DNA of 64,000 nucleotides from Candidatus Epilinea brevis. GTDB lineage: Bacteria; Chloroflexota; Anaerolineae; Epilineales; Epilineaceae. How positions within the stretch are numbered: position 1 is the stretch's first letter; each line of letters starts with the position of its first letter. The DNA lies in NCBI GenBank assembly GCA_016710785.1, contig JADJUE010000011.1, positions 62,001 through 126,000 of the forward strand, read 5' to 3'. Below are positions 27,490 to 37,390 of this stretch, piece by piece. Under the pieces are notes generated by a model. It was not told the DNA's origin. It did no database searches and saw only the letters and a program-made list of their open reading frames with translations. A program made the translations under genes and the position numbers.

Positions 27490-29198
27490 CGCGGCCGGTA
27501 CTGCAGGGCCTCCGCCAGATGCGCGGCCTGGATCTGCGCCTCGGCCTCCAGGTCGGCGATGGTGCGGGCCAGCTTCAGGACGCGGTAATAGGCGCGGGCC
27601 GAGAGGCGCAGTTGGCGCAGGCCGGCCTGCATCAGTTCCTGGGCTTCGGGCGTCAAGATGCAGTGGGCGCGGATCTCCGCGGCACCCATCTCGCTGTTGC
27701 AGCGCGGGGCCACCGCACGCTGGCGCCGGCGGGGCGGCAAACGAGTGGCCGGGGTGGCCCGCGCCATGCGCCCGGGGCGGCGCGGCGTCGCCGGCCCTTC
27801 GTCCCTGCGGCGGCGGTTATCCGCGCCAGGCGCCGCGGCGCGGATGCGGGCGCCGCCCCCGTCTCTCCGCCCACCGCCTCTCTGTCCACCGCCAGCACCC
27901 GCCGCGGCCTCCCACGCCGCCCCGTCCAGCCGCCGCTGCTGCAACAGGCGCGCCGCCATCACCCGCGCCCGGACCGCCGCCGACCCCTCCGCCGGCGTGG
28001 CGTCCAAGAGGCGCGCATGGTCCACGCGCGGCACCTCCACATGCATGTCGATGCGGTCCAACAGCGGGCCGCTGATCCGCTGTTGGTAGCGCTGCACCGC
28101 CCCCGGGCCGCAGCTGCAGGCCTGGCCTGGGTCCCCGTGGTGGCCGCAGGGGCAGGGGTTGCGGGCGGCCACCAGGGTGAAGCTGGCCGGGAAGGTGGCG
28201 GCCCCGGCGGCGCGGGCGATGGTGACGTGGCGGTCTTCCAAGGGCTGGCGAAGCACCTCCAGGATGCGCGCGTCGAACTCGGGCAGCTCGTCCAGGAACA
28301 GCACCCCGTGATGGGCTTTGGACACCTCCCCCGGTCCGGGCCAGGTGCCGCCGCCGATCAGACCGGCCGCGGAGATGGTGTGGTGCGGGCTGCGGAAGGG
28401 ACGGCTGCGGATGAGTGGCGTCTCCGGTGACAGCAGGCCGGCGACGGAGTAGACGGCCGTCACCTCCAGGGCCTCGTCCAGGGTCAAGGGCGGCAGGATG
28501 CCAGGCAGGCAGCGGGCCAGCATGGTCTTGCCCGAGCCGGGCGGGCCGGAGAAGAGCAGGTTGTGGCCGCCGGCGGCGGCGATCTCCAGGGCCCGCCGCG
28601 CCTGCTCCTGGCCGCGCACCAGGGCCATGTCCATCCCCTCGGGCGGCGGGTCGGCCGTCAGCGCGGGGGCGATGGCGATCGGCAGGGGACGGCCGCCCAC
28701 AAGATGTCGTACCAGGTCGACGATATGCGCCGCGCCCATCACCGCCCGCCCCATCACCAACGCCGCCTCGGCGGCGTTGTCCGCCGGCACCAGCACCCGC
28801 TTGAAGCCCCGCGAGCGCGCGGCCTGGACGATGGGCAGGATTCCCTGGGTGGCCCGCAGGGCGCCGTCCAGGGCCATCTCCCCCACCACGATGGCGTCGC
28901 TGAGGTCCGCGTCCAATTGCTCCGAGGCCATCAGGATGCCCAGGGCGATGGGCAGGTCATAGGCCGGCCCGGCCTTGCGCACATCCGCCGGGGCCAGGTT
29001 GACCGTGATCCGCGCCATGGGATAGGCGAAGCCCGCGTTGCGCAGGGCCGCGTAGAGTCGGTCCTTGGATTCGCGCACGGCAGCGTCCGGCAAGCCCACG
29101 ATGGTGGTCGCCGGCAGGCCGTGGTGGATGTCCACCTCGACCTGCACGATCTCCCCCTCCAGGCCCGTGAGGGCGCAGCTCCAGATTCGTGCCAGCAT
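27490..29198 (-). CDS. YifB/ComM-family Mg chelatase-like ATPase
   Basis: From MLARIWSCALTGLEGEIVQVEVDIHHGLPATTIVGLPD (ATG 29198; 29210 also possible) the protein has the ChlI-type N-terminal domain, Walker A SGPPGSGKTMLARCLPG (about 220), Walker B HHGVLFLDELPEF, the zinc-like cluster ARNPCPCGHHGDPGQACSC and the C-terminal lid NSEMGAAEIRAHCILTPEAQELM...LSARAYYRVLKLARTIADLE. ComM-type proteins are hexameric helicases promoting branch migration in natural transformation. A low-complexity Gly/Arg/Ala insert (about 425-500) interrupts the usual loop. No stop follows HLAEALQYRPR at about 27490: the frame runs into the secreted protein, so the real end is uncertain. Confidence 0.85.
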
Positions 29199-29395
29199 GC
29201 CCAGGAGCATAAGGCGGCGCGGGTTGCCTCGGAAGGGGGTGGGCGCCCGGTTCGCGCCATCATCGCGCCAGCCTCGTGTTACACTTGACGGCCACCGGGG
29301 CGGCGCGATCCGCGCCGCTACCGCAGGCCGACGCCGGTTCTTTATCGCCGCCGCCCGGCCGCTCACCGCCCCCATCCCAGCCCTGGAGGTCCGCC

Positions 29396-31759
29396 GTGAA
29401 GACCCCGCGCATCGTCCCCTCGGTCGCCGTCGCCCTGACCTTGACCCTGCTGATGGCCGCATCGGCCAGGGCGCAATCGCCCTTTCCCCCGCGTGACGGC
29501 GCCCTGGCCGTCGACGCCTCCATCGAGATCAGCAACGAGCGGCTGCGGCGCGAGTACGACGAGCGACTGGGCGGTCTGGGCGACCTGGACGGCCTGATGC
29601 TGGTCGTGCCCAGCTGTCAGCCGGATCCCGAGGTGTACCTGGATGAGGCCCTGCAGCATTACGGCATGGCCCCGGGCCCCGGTGAGATGTACGACGACGC
29701 GGTGGTCTGGCTGGTCTGCTATGACCCGCGCTTCGTGGGCATCTACTACAGCAAGGAGAACCGCCTGGCCGCGGCCTTCGATCAGGCCGACGTCAGCAAC
29801 GCGGTGGCGGGGTCCATGGGCGAGAACCTGGCCAACGGCAACCTCACCGGCGCGCTTGTCGTCGGCATCGAGGGCTTGGCGGCGGCGGCGCCGACCGCGG
29901 CCGGAGACCAGAGCGCCGCTGGGGATCAGCCCCAGGACGCAGATGTCCCCGCCGCCGCCGGCGCGGAGACGGCGGCCGACGAAAGCTCGCGCTTGCCCAT
30001 CGTCCCCTGGCTGGTCCTGGCCGGCTGCGGCCTGGGCGGCCTGTGGCTGTGGCGGCGTGAACAGGGCGCCCGGCAGGCGGCCGCCACCCGCACCGCGGCC
30101 GCGGCGGACAAGGCGCTCTCGCCGCGCGCGGCCCTGGACGGCAAACTGCTGGAGCTGGACCGGACCTTGACCAAGGACAGCGCCGCGTTCAGCCGCCTGG
30201 CCCTGGCCTACGGGACCATCAGCGATCAGGCCATGCTGGAGGTGAGCCAGCGTCACGAAGCCATGCTGGCCCGACTGGCGGCCCTCAAGGGCCGCGTGGG
30301 TCGCCTGCCGGCTCCGGCGGCGGATGCCGAGTTGGCCGTCCTCACCGATGAGTCCGACGCGCTTCTGGCCTACAGCGACGAGGTGGCCCGCGAAGCCGAC
30401 CATGTCGACATGCTGCAGGAGAAGGCCGCCGTGCTGGCGGTGGACGCCCGCAAGGCCATCGCCGGCGCCCGCCAGGCCTATGCGGCGCAGCTGCCGGCGG
30501 TGGAGGGGGTCACCCTGCCCGGCCCCGACCAGGCTCTGGCCATCCCCTCGCTATTGGCCGATCAGGCCGAGTCGCGCCTGTCGGCCGGCGACCGTCTGAC
30601 GGCCGGCCGCCTGGCGGAGGACGCCGCGACGCTGGCGACGCGGGTGACCGAGCTGCTGGGGCGCATCAGCGGCTTGGACCAGCGCATCGACGAGGGTGTG
30701 GCCCTCTACGATCGGGTGGAGGTCTACTCCGAACCCAACTGGGCGGATATCCGCGGCAATGGCTCTGAAGCCGAAGAGAGCCTGGAAGCGGCCCTGACCA
30801 TGCTCGACCGCATCCTGCGCGCCGCTGAAGGCGCCTTCGGCGGGGATCCGGCGGCGGGGTTCATGGCCAGCCTGGACAAGGTGGCCGCCGAGCTGGACCG
30901 CGCCGGCGGCCTGATCGACGCCATCGGCGAGCGACTGGCGCGGCTGGACCAGGCGCGGACGACGGCCATCGCCGCCCTGGACCGGCTGCGGACGGCCATC
31001 CAGGAGGCCCGCGGCTTCCTGGCCCAGTCGGCAGTGGGCGCGGATGTCGATGCCGCACCAGAGGGCATGCTGGACCAGGCGGCAGCCCGGGCCGATGCCG
31101 TGGTGGGGTTGATGGGCCAGGATCGGCCGGACTGGATGGCCGTCCTACGCACGGTGGAGGAGGCGCAGCAAGCCGTGGCCCGCGCCTTGGAAGAGGCCAA
31201 GGCCCAGGATGCGCAGCTGGACGCGCTCAAGGCCGGCTGGGACACCGCGCGCCAGGCCGCCGACACCGCCCTGGACCGGGCGGAGCATTACCTGTCCGGT
31301 CATCAGGGCGAGATCGGCGTCGAAAGCGCCGGCGGCCTGGACCAGGCCCGCTCGGCGCGGCGTGACGCCGAGGACGCCTGGCGGCGGGCCGAAGCGGCCG
31401 AGGACCGCGCCCGCGCCCAGCTGCTGGGTCAGGCCACCAGCCGCGCCCAGGAAGCCCGCGACGCCGCCGATCAGGCCTATGAGCGCATGGCGGCCGAGGT
31501 GGCCCGGGAGGACCAGCGCCGGGCCTACATCCCGCGGCCCAGCTGGGTCGGGCCAACGGTGCCCATCCCCATGGACCGCCGTTCCACGCTACCCATCGAT
31601 CCGTTCGGACAGGGCTGGGGCGGTTTGGGCGGCAGCGGCATCAACCTGCCGCGCCCCAGCGGTTGGGGCAGCCGTCCGCGGCCCAGCACCCGCCCGATGG
31701 GCGGCAGCGGCGGCAGCCGGACCAGCGGCACCCGGCGCGGCGGTGGCGTGGGCTGGTGA
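29396..31759 (+). CDS. TPM-domain membrane protein with long coiled coils
   Basis: GTG start at 29396, 7 nt after GGAGG; 787 residues. Signal peptide (to ASARA, about 24), an extracytoplasmic TPM-like domain (about 55-165, LVVPSCQPDPEVYLDEALQHYG...DDAVVWLVCYDPR), an Ala/Asp-rich linker, one TM helix (about 203-221, PWLVLAGCGLGGLWLW), then about 450 residues of Ala/Glu/Arg-rich coiled coil. The C-terminus is Gly/Ser/Arg/Pro-rich (GGSGGSRTSGTRRGGGVGW). This architecture is seen in bacterial TPM proteins near envelope genes; TPM domains have been linked to photosystem II repair in plants, but bacterial roles are unclear. Stop overlaps the GT9 start (GTGA). Confidence 0.7.
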   Translation: MKTPRIVPSVAVALTLTLLMAASARAQSPFPPRDGALAVDASIEISNERLRREYDERLGGLGDLDGLMLVVPSCQPDPEVYLDEALQHYGMAPGPGEMYDDAVVWLVCYDPRFVGIYYSKENRLAAAFDQADVSNAVAGSMGENLANGNLTGALVVGIEGLAAAAPTAAGDQSAAGDQPQDADVPAAAGAETAADESSRLPIVPWLVLAGCGLGGLWLWRREQGARQAAATRTAAAADKALSPRAALDGKLLELDRTLTKDSAAFSRLALAYGTISDQAMLEVSQRHEAMLARLAALKGRVGRLPAPAADAELAVLTDESDALLAYSDEVAREADHVDMLQEKAAVLAVDARKAIAGARQAYAAQLPAVEGVTLPGPDQALAIPSLLADQAESRLSAGDRLTAGRLAEDAATLATRVTELLGRISGLDQRIDEGVALYDRVEVYSEPNWADIRGNGSEAEESLEAALTMLDRILRAAEGAFGGDPAAGFMASLDKVAAELDRAGGLIDAIGERLARLDQARTTAIAALDRLRTAIQEARGFLAQSAVGADVDAAPEGMLDQAAARADAVVGLMGQDRPDWMAVLRTVEEAQQAVARALEEAKAQDAQLDALKAGWDTARQAADTALDRAEHYLSGHQGEIGVESAGGLDQARSARRDAEDAWRRAEAAEDRARAQLLGQATSRAQEARDAADQAYERMAAEVAREDQRRAYIPRPSWVGPTVPIPMDRRSTLPIDPFGQGWGGLGGSGINLPRPSGWGSRPRPSTRPMGGSGGSRTSGTRRGGGVGW

Positions 31760-32982
31760 CGGAGATCGGACGGCCGCCGACGCGACCGCTGCCCCGGGCG
31801 ACGGGGACTGCGGATGGCGCCGGCGAGGCTCCGCGCCGCGTCCTCATCCTCAAGCCCTGCTGCCTGGGGGACGTGCTGCTGGCCACCCCCTTGGCCGCCG
31901 CCCTGCGCGCGGCCTGGCCGACGGCGCGCATCGACTGGGCGGTGGATGATCACAGCCGCCCGGCCCTGCTGGGCAATCCGCATGTCGATAGGCTGGTGGA
32001 TGCCTCCGGCTGCATCCGCGGCGACCTGCGGCCGCTGCGGCTGCTGAGGACGGCGGGGCTGCTGCGCCAGGGCGGCTACGATGCCGTCTTCGTGCCGGAC
32101 CGGTCGCCGGTTCTGGGGCTGCTGGCGCTGGTCAGCGGAGCGCGGATACGGGTGGGGCTCGGCACGGGCTGGCGCGGGAGAGCCTACACCCGCGCGGTGC
32201 CGGCGCCCTGGGAGCCGCCGCGCCACGAGGCGGAGCTGTACCTGGACCTGGCTCGCGCCCTGGGCATCCAGCCGCAGGATCCGGTCCGCCCGGTCTACCA
32301 GCCAGGCGAGGCGGCGCGGAGCGCGGCGGCGGTCATCCTGGCGGGGGCTGCTGACGAGGGCGCAGGGGCGGGGGAGCATCGGGCGGCGGGCATCCCTGTC
32401 GCAGACGCCCTGCCCATGGTGGACGGATCCGCCGCAGACGCCGCCTGGGTGGCGGTGCATCCGGGCGGTGGGGTGAACCCGGGCATGAGCCTGCTCGCCA
32501 AGCGCTGGCCGGCGGAGCGCTTCGCCGCGGTCGCCGGGCGGCTGGCCTTGGAGCGCGGGGCGCGGATCCTGCTCCTGGGCGCCCGCGGCGACGAGGACGC
32601 GGTGGCCGCCTTCACGGCGGCCCTGCCGCCCCAGGCCCGCGCGCGGCTGCTGGACCGCTGCGGTCGCGCCGACCTGGCCCTGGCCGCCGCCCTCATCGAA
32701 CGCTGCGCGTTATACCTGGGAAACGACAGCGGCCTGGCCCACCTGGCCGCCGCGGTGGGCACGCCAGTGGTCGTGGTCTTCGGCCCCACGCGCCCGGAGC
32801 GCTACGGCCCCCTGCCGGGCTGCGGCCTGGCGGTGGCGCCGCCCCCGGGGGCGGCGGCGGGGACGGCGGCGGGCGACGTGCTCGGCGCCCAGGCGGGCTC
32901 GACGGCCATCCGGGCGGTGACGGTGGCGGCGGTGTGGGGGGCGGTCGAGGAGTTGTGGCCGGGGGGAGCCATCAGCACCTGA
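31756..32982 (+). CDS. Glycosyltransferase family 9 (heptosyltransferase-like)
   Basis: 408 residues from GTG 31756, overlapping the preceding stop by 4 nt. GT9 features are RVLILKPCCLGDVLLATPLAAALR (N-terminal acceptor domain) and the C-terminal ADP-sugar domain with VHPGGGVNPGMSLLAKRWPAERFA, LLGARGDEDA and the LYLGNDSGLAHLAAAVGTPVVVVFGPT signature. GT9 enzymes transfer heptose or related sugars in envelope glycan assembly. In a probable non-LPS organism the acceptor could be another surface glycan. An Ala/Gly-rich insertion (about 193-222) precedes the nucleotide-binding half. Confidence 0.88.
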   Translation: MTEIGRPPTRPLPRATGTADGAGEAPRRVLILKPCCLGDVLLATPLAAALRAAWPTARIDWAVDDHSRPALLGNPHVDRLVDASGCIRGDLRPLRLLRTAGLLRQGGYDAVFVPDRSPVLGLLALVSGARIRVGLGTGWRGRAYTRAVPAPWEPPRHEAELYLDLARALGIQPQDPVRPVYQPGEAARSAAAVILAGAADEGAGAGEHRAAGIPVADALPMVDGSAADAAWVAVHPGGGVNPGMSLLAKRWPAERFAAVAGRLALERGARILLLGARGDEDAVAAFTAALPPQARARLLDRCGRADLALAAALIERCALYLGNDSGLAHLAAAVGTPVVVVFGPTRPERYGPLPGCGLAVAPPPGAAAGTAAGDVLGAQAGSTAIRAVTVAAVWGAVEELWPGGAIST

Positions 32983-33431
32983 TACCGCGGTTGCCCGTGG
33001 TCGTTGCGCGATGTTAGCCCACGCCGCCGGAACCTCCGTAGAGGCCTCCGCAGCTGCCCGCATCCTCAGTCCCCGTGCGGCTCGAGCGTCACCCCCGCAT
33101 ACACATCGGCCAAGGGCAGTCGGCAGTCGACAACCGGCAGCGATCCTACGGGCGAATGATAGCGCAGGCTCGGGGTGGCTTGCGGTGGGCCATCGCCGTG
33201 TTCCCCGCCCACCCGGGCGATGATGACACCGGGTCGCGGTCGGCTGCGTGCGGCCGTAGGCGCATCCGCACGGAATCGCACGCCGGGGCGCGGCTCATGG
33301 TATCATCTGCCCCGATGGCGACCAAGCCCCACCGCCGTCGCTGATTGCCCGGACCGGGCCCGGTTCGCCCACCACCTCCCTGGTCCCACCGCTTCCCATT
33401 TTTTGGGTTTGGATTCCAGGAGCCATCGACC
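32983..33431. other. Intergenic region without a recognisable gene
   Basis: 449 bp between the GT9 gene and the PD40 lipoprotein gene. No ORF here has coding character. A TATCAT -10-like hexamer at 33301-33306 is preceded by no good -35. The 33390-33415 stretch is locally AT-richer (CCCATTTTTTGGGTTTGG) and lies just upstream of ATG 33432. Confidence 0.5.
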
Positions 33432-34526
33432 ATGAAGCCCCTACGACTGATCCCTGCCGCGCTGCTCTTGACCCTACTGCCCCTGGCAGCGGCCTGCGGC
33501 GGCGCGCCCAAGGCCACGCTTGACGGCCGCGACGACCTGCCGGACGACAAGGACGGCCTCATCCTCAGCATCGCCGACACCGGCACGGGCCCGCAGTTCC
33601 TCGTGGTGGACCCCGACGGCGGCGACATGGAGACCTGGCAGCTGGCGGACAGCCGCGGCATCCAGGAGGACGGCAAGTCCTGCGCCGGCGCGCAGCACCG
33701 CAGCAGCTGGCTGCCTGAGGACGACACCGTCTTCTTCAATGGCCAGCTGGGCTGCGCCGACGGCCCCTGGCTGCTGGACCAGAATGGTGACGTCGAGCGC
33801 TTCAAGGACCTTCCGGACGACCTCGACCCCGAGGACCTCACGGGAGCCCTGCCCTCGCCGGACGGTGGGCGCATCGCCTTCATCGAGACCTACCAGGACG
33901 AGGATGACGAAGACCGCGAGGACGTGGCGGTCATCGATGTGGCCGGAGAGTCCTGGGAGCAGTTGAGCCAGCTGCCGCCGGGCGAGATCCTGGCCATGGA
34001 CTGGTCGCCGACCGGCGATGCCCTCGCCATCCTGCATTGGGACACGGACGAGGAGTCGCTGAGCATCCGGCGCGTGGACCTGGCGGGCGAAGAGACCGTG
34101 CTGATCGGTAGCGACGACGACGGCGACCTGGATCTGGACGAGGGCCGGATCCGACCCATGCTGAAGTGGTCCCCGGACGGCGCCACCCTGGCTTTCGTGC
34201 ACGAGGATGAGCCCCAGCGCCTGCAGCTGCTGGATCTGGCCACCGGCGAGCTGGACGAGCGCGACATGGAGGTGGACGAGGACGACATGATGGACAAGGG
34301 CGGCGATGCCGACGACAGCGGCATCAACGCCTTCGCCTGGTCGCCCGACAGCGACGAGGTGGTGCTGGCCACAGGCGGCCGCTGCTTCAAGCGGCTCACC
34401 GAGGCCGGCCGCGTCGCCGAATGCACGGACCTCCTGTACACCGCGGAGGTGGCGGCAGACGACACGCCGGAAGCCCTGACGGACGTGCTGCAGCTGGACA
34501 CGATGGACCTGAACTGGGTCCGCTGA
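33432..34526 (+). CDS. PD40 beta-propeller lipoprotein
   Basis: 364 residues starting MKPLRLIPAALLLTLLPLAAACGG: a lipoprotein signal with lipobox LAAC, giving a lipid-anchored Cys at about 20. The mature protein carries TolB/PD40-like repeats (PSPDGGRIAFIE, DWSPTGDALAILH, KWSPDGATLAFVH, AWSPDSDEVVLAT) and is very acidic throughout (Asp/Glu-rich insertions such as EVDEDDMMDKGGDADD). It is related in style to the membrane PD40 protein at 3371. No ligand can be named. The next gene begins 13 bp after the stop, likely in the same transcript. Confidence 0.75.
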   Translation: MKPLRLIPAALLLTLLPLAAACGGAPKATLDGRDDLPDDKDGLILSIADTGTGPQFLVVDPDGGDMETWQLADSRGIQEDGKSCAGAQHRSSWLPEDDTVFFNGQLGCADGPWLLDQNGDVERFKDLPDDLDPEDLTGALPSPDGGRIAFIETYQDEDDEDREDVAVIDVAGESWEQLSQLPPGEILAMDWSPTGDALAILHWDTDEESLSIRRVDLAGEETVLIGSDDDGDLDLDEGRIRPMLKWSPDGATLAFVHEDEPQRLQLLDLATGELDERDMEVDEDDMMDKGGDADDSGINAFAWSPDSDEVVLATGGRCFKRLTEAGRVAECTDLLYTAEVAADDTPEALTDVLQLDTMDLNWVR

Positions 34527-34539
34527 CCGCAGGGCGCGG

Positions 34540-36293
34540 ATGACAGGGCGAGGGGACGGAGCGGAGGAGGAAGCCGGAGGCCCGGCCACGGAAGAGGTGG
34601 CCGGGCGCCGGGCGCCCCGCCGGATCCCCTTCCCCTTCCTGGTTCTCGCCCTGGCCATCCTGGCCACCCTCGTCCGCCTGCCCTACCTGCAGCAGATCCC
34701 GCGCTTCACCGACGAATGGGACGACACGGAGACGGCCCTGGCCATCGCCCGCGAGCCGGGCCACTGGCCGCTGATCTCCAACGACCATTACAACGGGCCG
34801 GTCTTCCATTACCTGCTGGCCGCCGGCTACCGCCTGGGCGCGGACCTCACCTGGACCCGGCTGCTGGCCTTGCTCTGCGGCGTGGCGGCGGTGGCGGCCA
34901 CAGCGGGGCTGGCGCGGAGCCTGGGCCTCCTCGCCCTCGCCGGCGATGGCATCACGCCTCGACGCGTTAGTGCGGATCACACCGATCGCCCTGATCGTGT
35001 CGACCGCGCCGGCCCATCCGGTCTATCCGGCCGCGCCGATCGTGCCGGCCTGATCGCCGGCCTGCTGATGGCCACCAGCTTCATCCCGGTGGTGGTGGGC
35101 AGCCACATCGGCTGGTCCAACAGCACGACGCCGCTGTGGACCACGCTCTTCCTCTGGATCCTCGTGGAATCCCTCAGGCGGAACGAGCCGCGGCTGCTGC
35201 CCATCGCCGGTCTGGCAGGGGGCTGGCGCAGCAGACGCATCCCTCCGTGCTGGCCATCCTCCTGGGCGCGGCCCTGTGGACCGCCCTCTGCCGACCGCAT
35301 TGGCTGCGTGGCCGCTGGCCCTGGCTGGCGGTGCTGGCGGCAGCCCTGGCCATGACCAACGTGATCGCCTTCAACCTGCTGAGCGCTGAGGGCGGCTCTC
35401 TGGCCATGGCCAAGGAGCGGGACTACGCCTTCAGCGGCCGCCTGCCGGGCGCCGAGGCCTACCTGCAAAACGTCCGCGGCGCGGCCCGCCTCGGCTGGCA
35501 GATGCTGGGCTCCAGCTTCCAGGCCACGGTCGACGAGACGACGGACGCGGCGGGGCTGCGGCGGGTGATGGGGCATCCGGGCGCGCTGGCCACCTGCCTG
35601 ACCGCCCTCCTGGCGATGGCCGCCCTGGCGCGGCGGCGGGCCACCAGCCTGCCGGCGCTCTTGTGGCTGGCGGCCCTCCTGGTCCTGCCGATCTTCAACC
35701 AGGCCTGGCACCATTACATCCTGGCCCGCTACCTGGCGCCGCTGCTGCCACCCAGCTTCGCGGCGATGGGCCTGCTGCTGGCCGCGGGGCATGCGGACCC
35801 GCGAGCCGCGATGCCCTTTGCCGCGGCGGAGCGCCGATCCCGCAGTCGCTCCGGGCGCTCGATCCTGGCCCTCGTCTGGACCCTCGTCCTGGTCCTCCAT
35901 CCCATCATGCGGATCCGCGACTTCTACGCCGGCGAAGTGGCGGCGCACAAGACCAACGCCCGCCTCTGGCAGCTGGGCGAGGCCTTGCCGGCCCACGCCT
36001 CGGCACAGCGCCCGGTGTGGCTGGACTACGAGCTGCGCTTCCAGCGCAGCACCGCCGGCGGCAACGTCTACCGTACGATGAAGGGATTCATGGACGCCGC
36101 GGACGCCGACTACGAGAAGGTGAAGCTGGACCAGCCGCCGCCTGTCGACCTGCCCGCCGGCACCTGGCTGCTGCTGGGCGACGCGCGGGCGGCGGAGCTC
36201 AAGGCGGCCGGACTGGATCTGGCGCCGGCGGACCTGGGGCGGCCGCTGGCACCGGCGGCGCCGGGGGGCTACGGCGTGTGGGAGGCGCGGTAG
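34540..36293 (+). CDS. GT39-like integral membrane glycosyltransferase, frameshifted
   Basis: Two overlapping frames join into one about 585-residue protein. The first runs MTGRGDGAEEE...RFTDEWDDTETALAIA (the acidic DE motif of the first external loop in PMT/ArnT-type enzymes) to LLPIAGLAGG at about 35219. The second resumes as LAQQTHPSVLAILLGAALW and continues through multiple TM helices to GGYGVWEAR at 36293. One C is missing in GGGGGCTGG (35218-35226). Such enzymes use polyprenyl-phosphate sugars to glycosylate lipids or proteins on the outer face of the membrane. An Asp/Arg/Ser-rich insert (about 147-168) is atypical. Confidence 0.7.
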
Positions 36294-36318
36294 CCGCGGT
36301 CATTGACCTTGTGGAAGC

Positions 36319-36347
36319 TGGACAAGCCGACACGTCTCGCGTATCAT
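36319..36347 (+). promoter_or_regulatory. Promoter TGGACA-N17-TATCAT
   Basis: TGGACA (36319-36324), 17-bp spacer, TATCAT (36342-36347), 44 bp before the start codon at 36391. A good housekeeping-type match in a GC-rich context, with a strong AGGAGG Shine-Dalgarno downstream at 36380. Confidence 0.65.
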
Positions 36348-36390
36348 TCGCGTGATTGAGTCGCGACGACCCTGTTTACAGGAGGCATGG

Positions 36391-37020
36391 ATGGACGCGC
36401 AGCGCTTCGCGCGGCAGTGGCTCTGGGCCACGACCACAGGTTGGTGGATCGGCATTCCCATGGTGGTAGTCCTGGCGCTGGCCAGCGACGCCCTGGGCAT
36501 CGAGGGTGGGCAGGCCATCGTGGGCCTGGCGATGGGCGCGAGCGTGGGTTGGCGCCAACGTAGCCGGCTGCGCGACCTGCTGCCGGGCTGGCGGGTCTGG
36601 CCCTGGGCGAGCGCCTTGGGCCTTGCCCTGCCCTTCGCCCTGGCGGACATCTTGACTGCGGCCGGGCAGAGCGCCCTCTACTCCCTCCCCCTGGCCACGG
36701 CCCTGGGCGCTCTCACCCTTGGCGCCTGGCAAGCGCGCCTCCTGCGCCCGCACGTGGCCAAGAGCGCCACCTGGCCCCTGGCCTGCCTTCTGGGCTGGAC
36801 CCTCGGCGCGGCGGCTGGCGCCGGGGCGGGCACGCTGACCACGACCCTGGGCCTGCGCGGCATCACCGGCGCCCTGACCTTCCTGGCCCTGACGGCCGGC
36901 GGCGGCCCCATTCTGGGGCTGGTCACCGGGCAATGGCTGCGCCCGCGCGTGGCCCGCGGCGCGGTCATACATGGCGATCAGGGCGAGGCGCGCTGGACGC
37001 AGCCCTCCCCCTCCCCCTAG
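36391..37020 (+). CDS. Polytopic membrane protein of unknown function
   Basis: 209 residues from ATG 36391, 5 nt after AGGAGG; the ATG at 36387 is out of frame. About six hydrophobic segments (TTTGWWIGIPMVVVLALASDALG; GGQAIVGLAMGASVGW; WPWASALGLALPFALADIL; LYSLPLATALGALTLGAW; ACLLGWTLGAAAGAGAGTL; GALTFLALTAGGGPILGLVTGQW) separated by Arg-rich loops. The repeated Gly-rich helices suggest an internal duplication. No family recognised. Its stop codon TAG shares the palindrome CTAG with the stop of the convergent gene. Confidence 0.65.
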   Translation: MDAQRFARQWLWATTTGWWIGIPMVVVLALASDALGIEGGQAIVGLAMGASVGWRQRSRLRDLLPGWRVWPWASALGLALPFALADILTAAGQSALYSLPLATALGALTLGAWQARLLRPHVAKSATWPLACLLGWTLGAAAGAGAGTLTTTLGLRGITGALTFLALTAGGGPILGLVTGQWLRPRVARGAVIHGDQGEARWTQPSPSP

Positions 37021-37250
37021 CCGCGCGTCGACCGCGCAGCCATGTCCGCACGCAGGTAGGCCAGGTTCTTCCGGGCCGCCGCCGGACTCGACCCCACCGA
37101 GGTCAGGCCATCGGGCGCCTGAATGCGCCAGAGCGTGATCCGGCGTTCCTCCAGCGGCAGGCGAGCGTCCCGCGGATCATAGACCGGCCAGATCTCAGTG
37201 CCATCGGCTATCACCCGGCCTCCGACGTGGTTGCTGCAGCTCTCGCTCAT
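37017..37250 (-). CDS. Small hypothetical protein
   Basis: 77 residues (MSESCSNHVGGRVIADGTEIWPVYDPRDARLPL...) from ATG 37250, preceded by GGAGGGGAGTC. It is real-looking because of the Shine-Dalgarno and because its stop (37017-37019) dovetails with the convergent gene's stop. The sequence is polar, with no membrane segment and no recognised domain; the N-terminal Cys/His (SCSNH) may bind metal. Function unknown. Confidence 0.5.
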   Translation of the reverse strand: MSESCSNHVGGRVIADGTEIWPVYDPRDARLPLEERRITLWRIQAPDGLTSVGSSPAAARKNLAYLRADMAARSTRG

Positions 37251-37390
37251 GACTCCCCTCCCGGGATCGGGCGCCAACGCCACCCTTTCGCGTTGGGTGC
37301 CGTGACTGGCCCGATCCTTATCCCTCCTTCCGGGCGACCGACCCGAGCCCCGCCGGAGCGCCCGCCCTCCGTGCTACACTTGCCCCCGCC

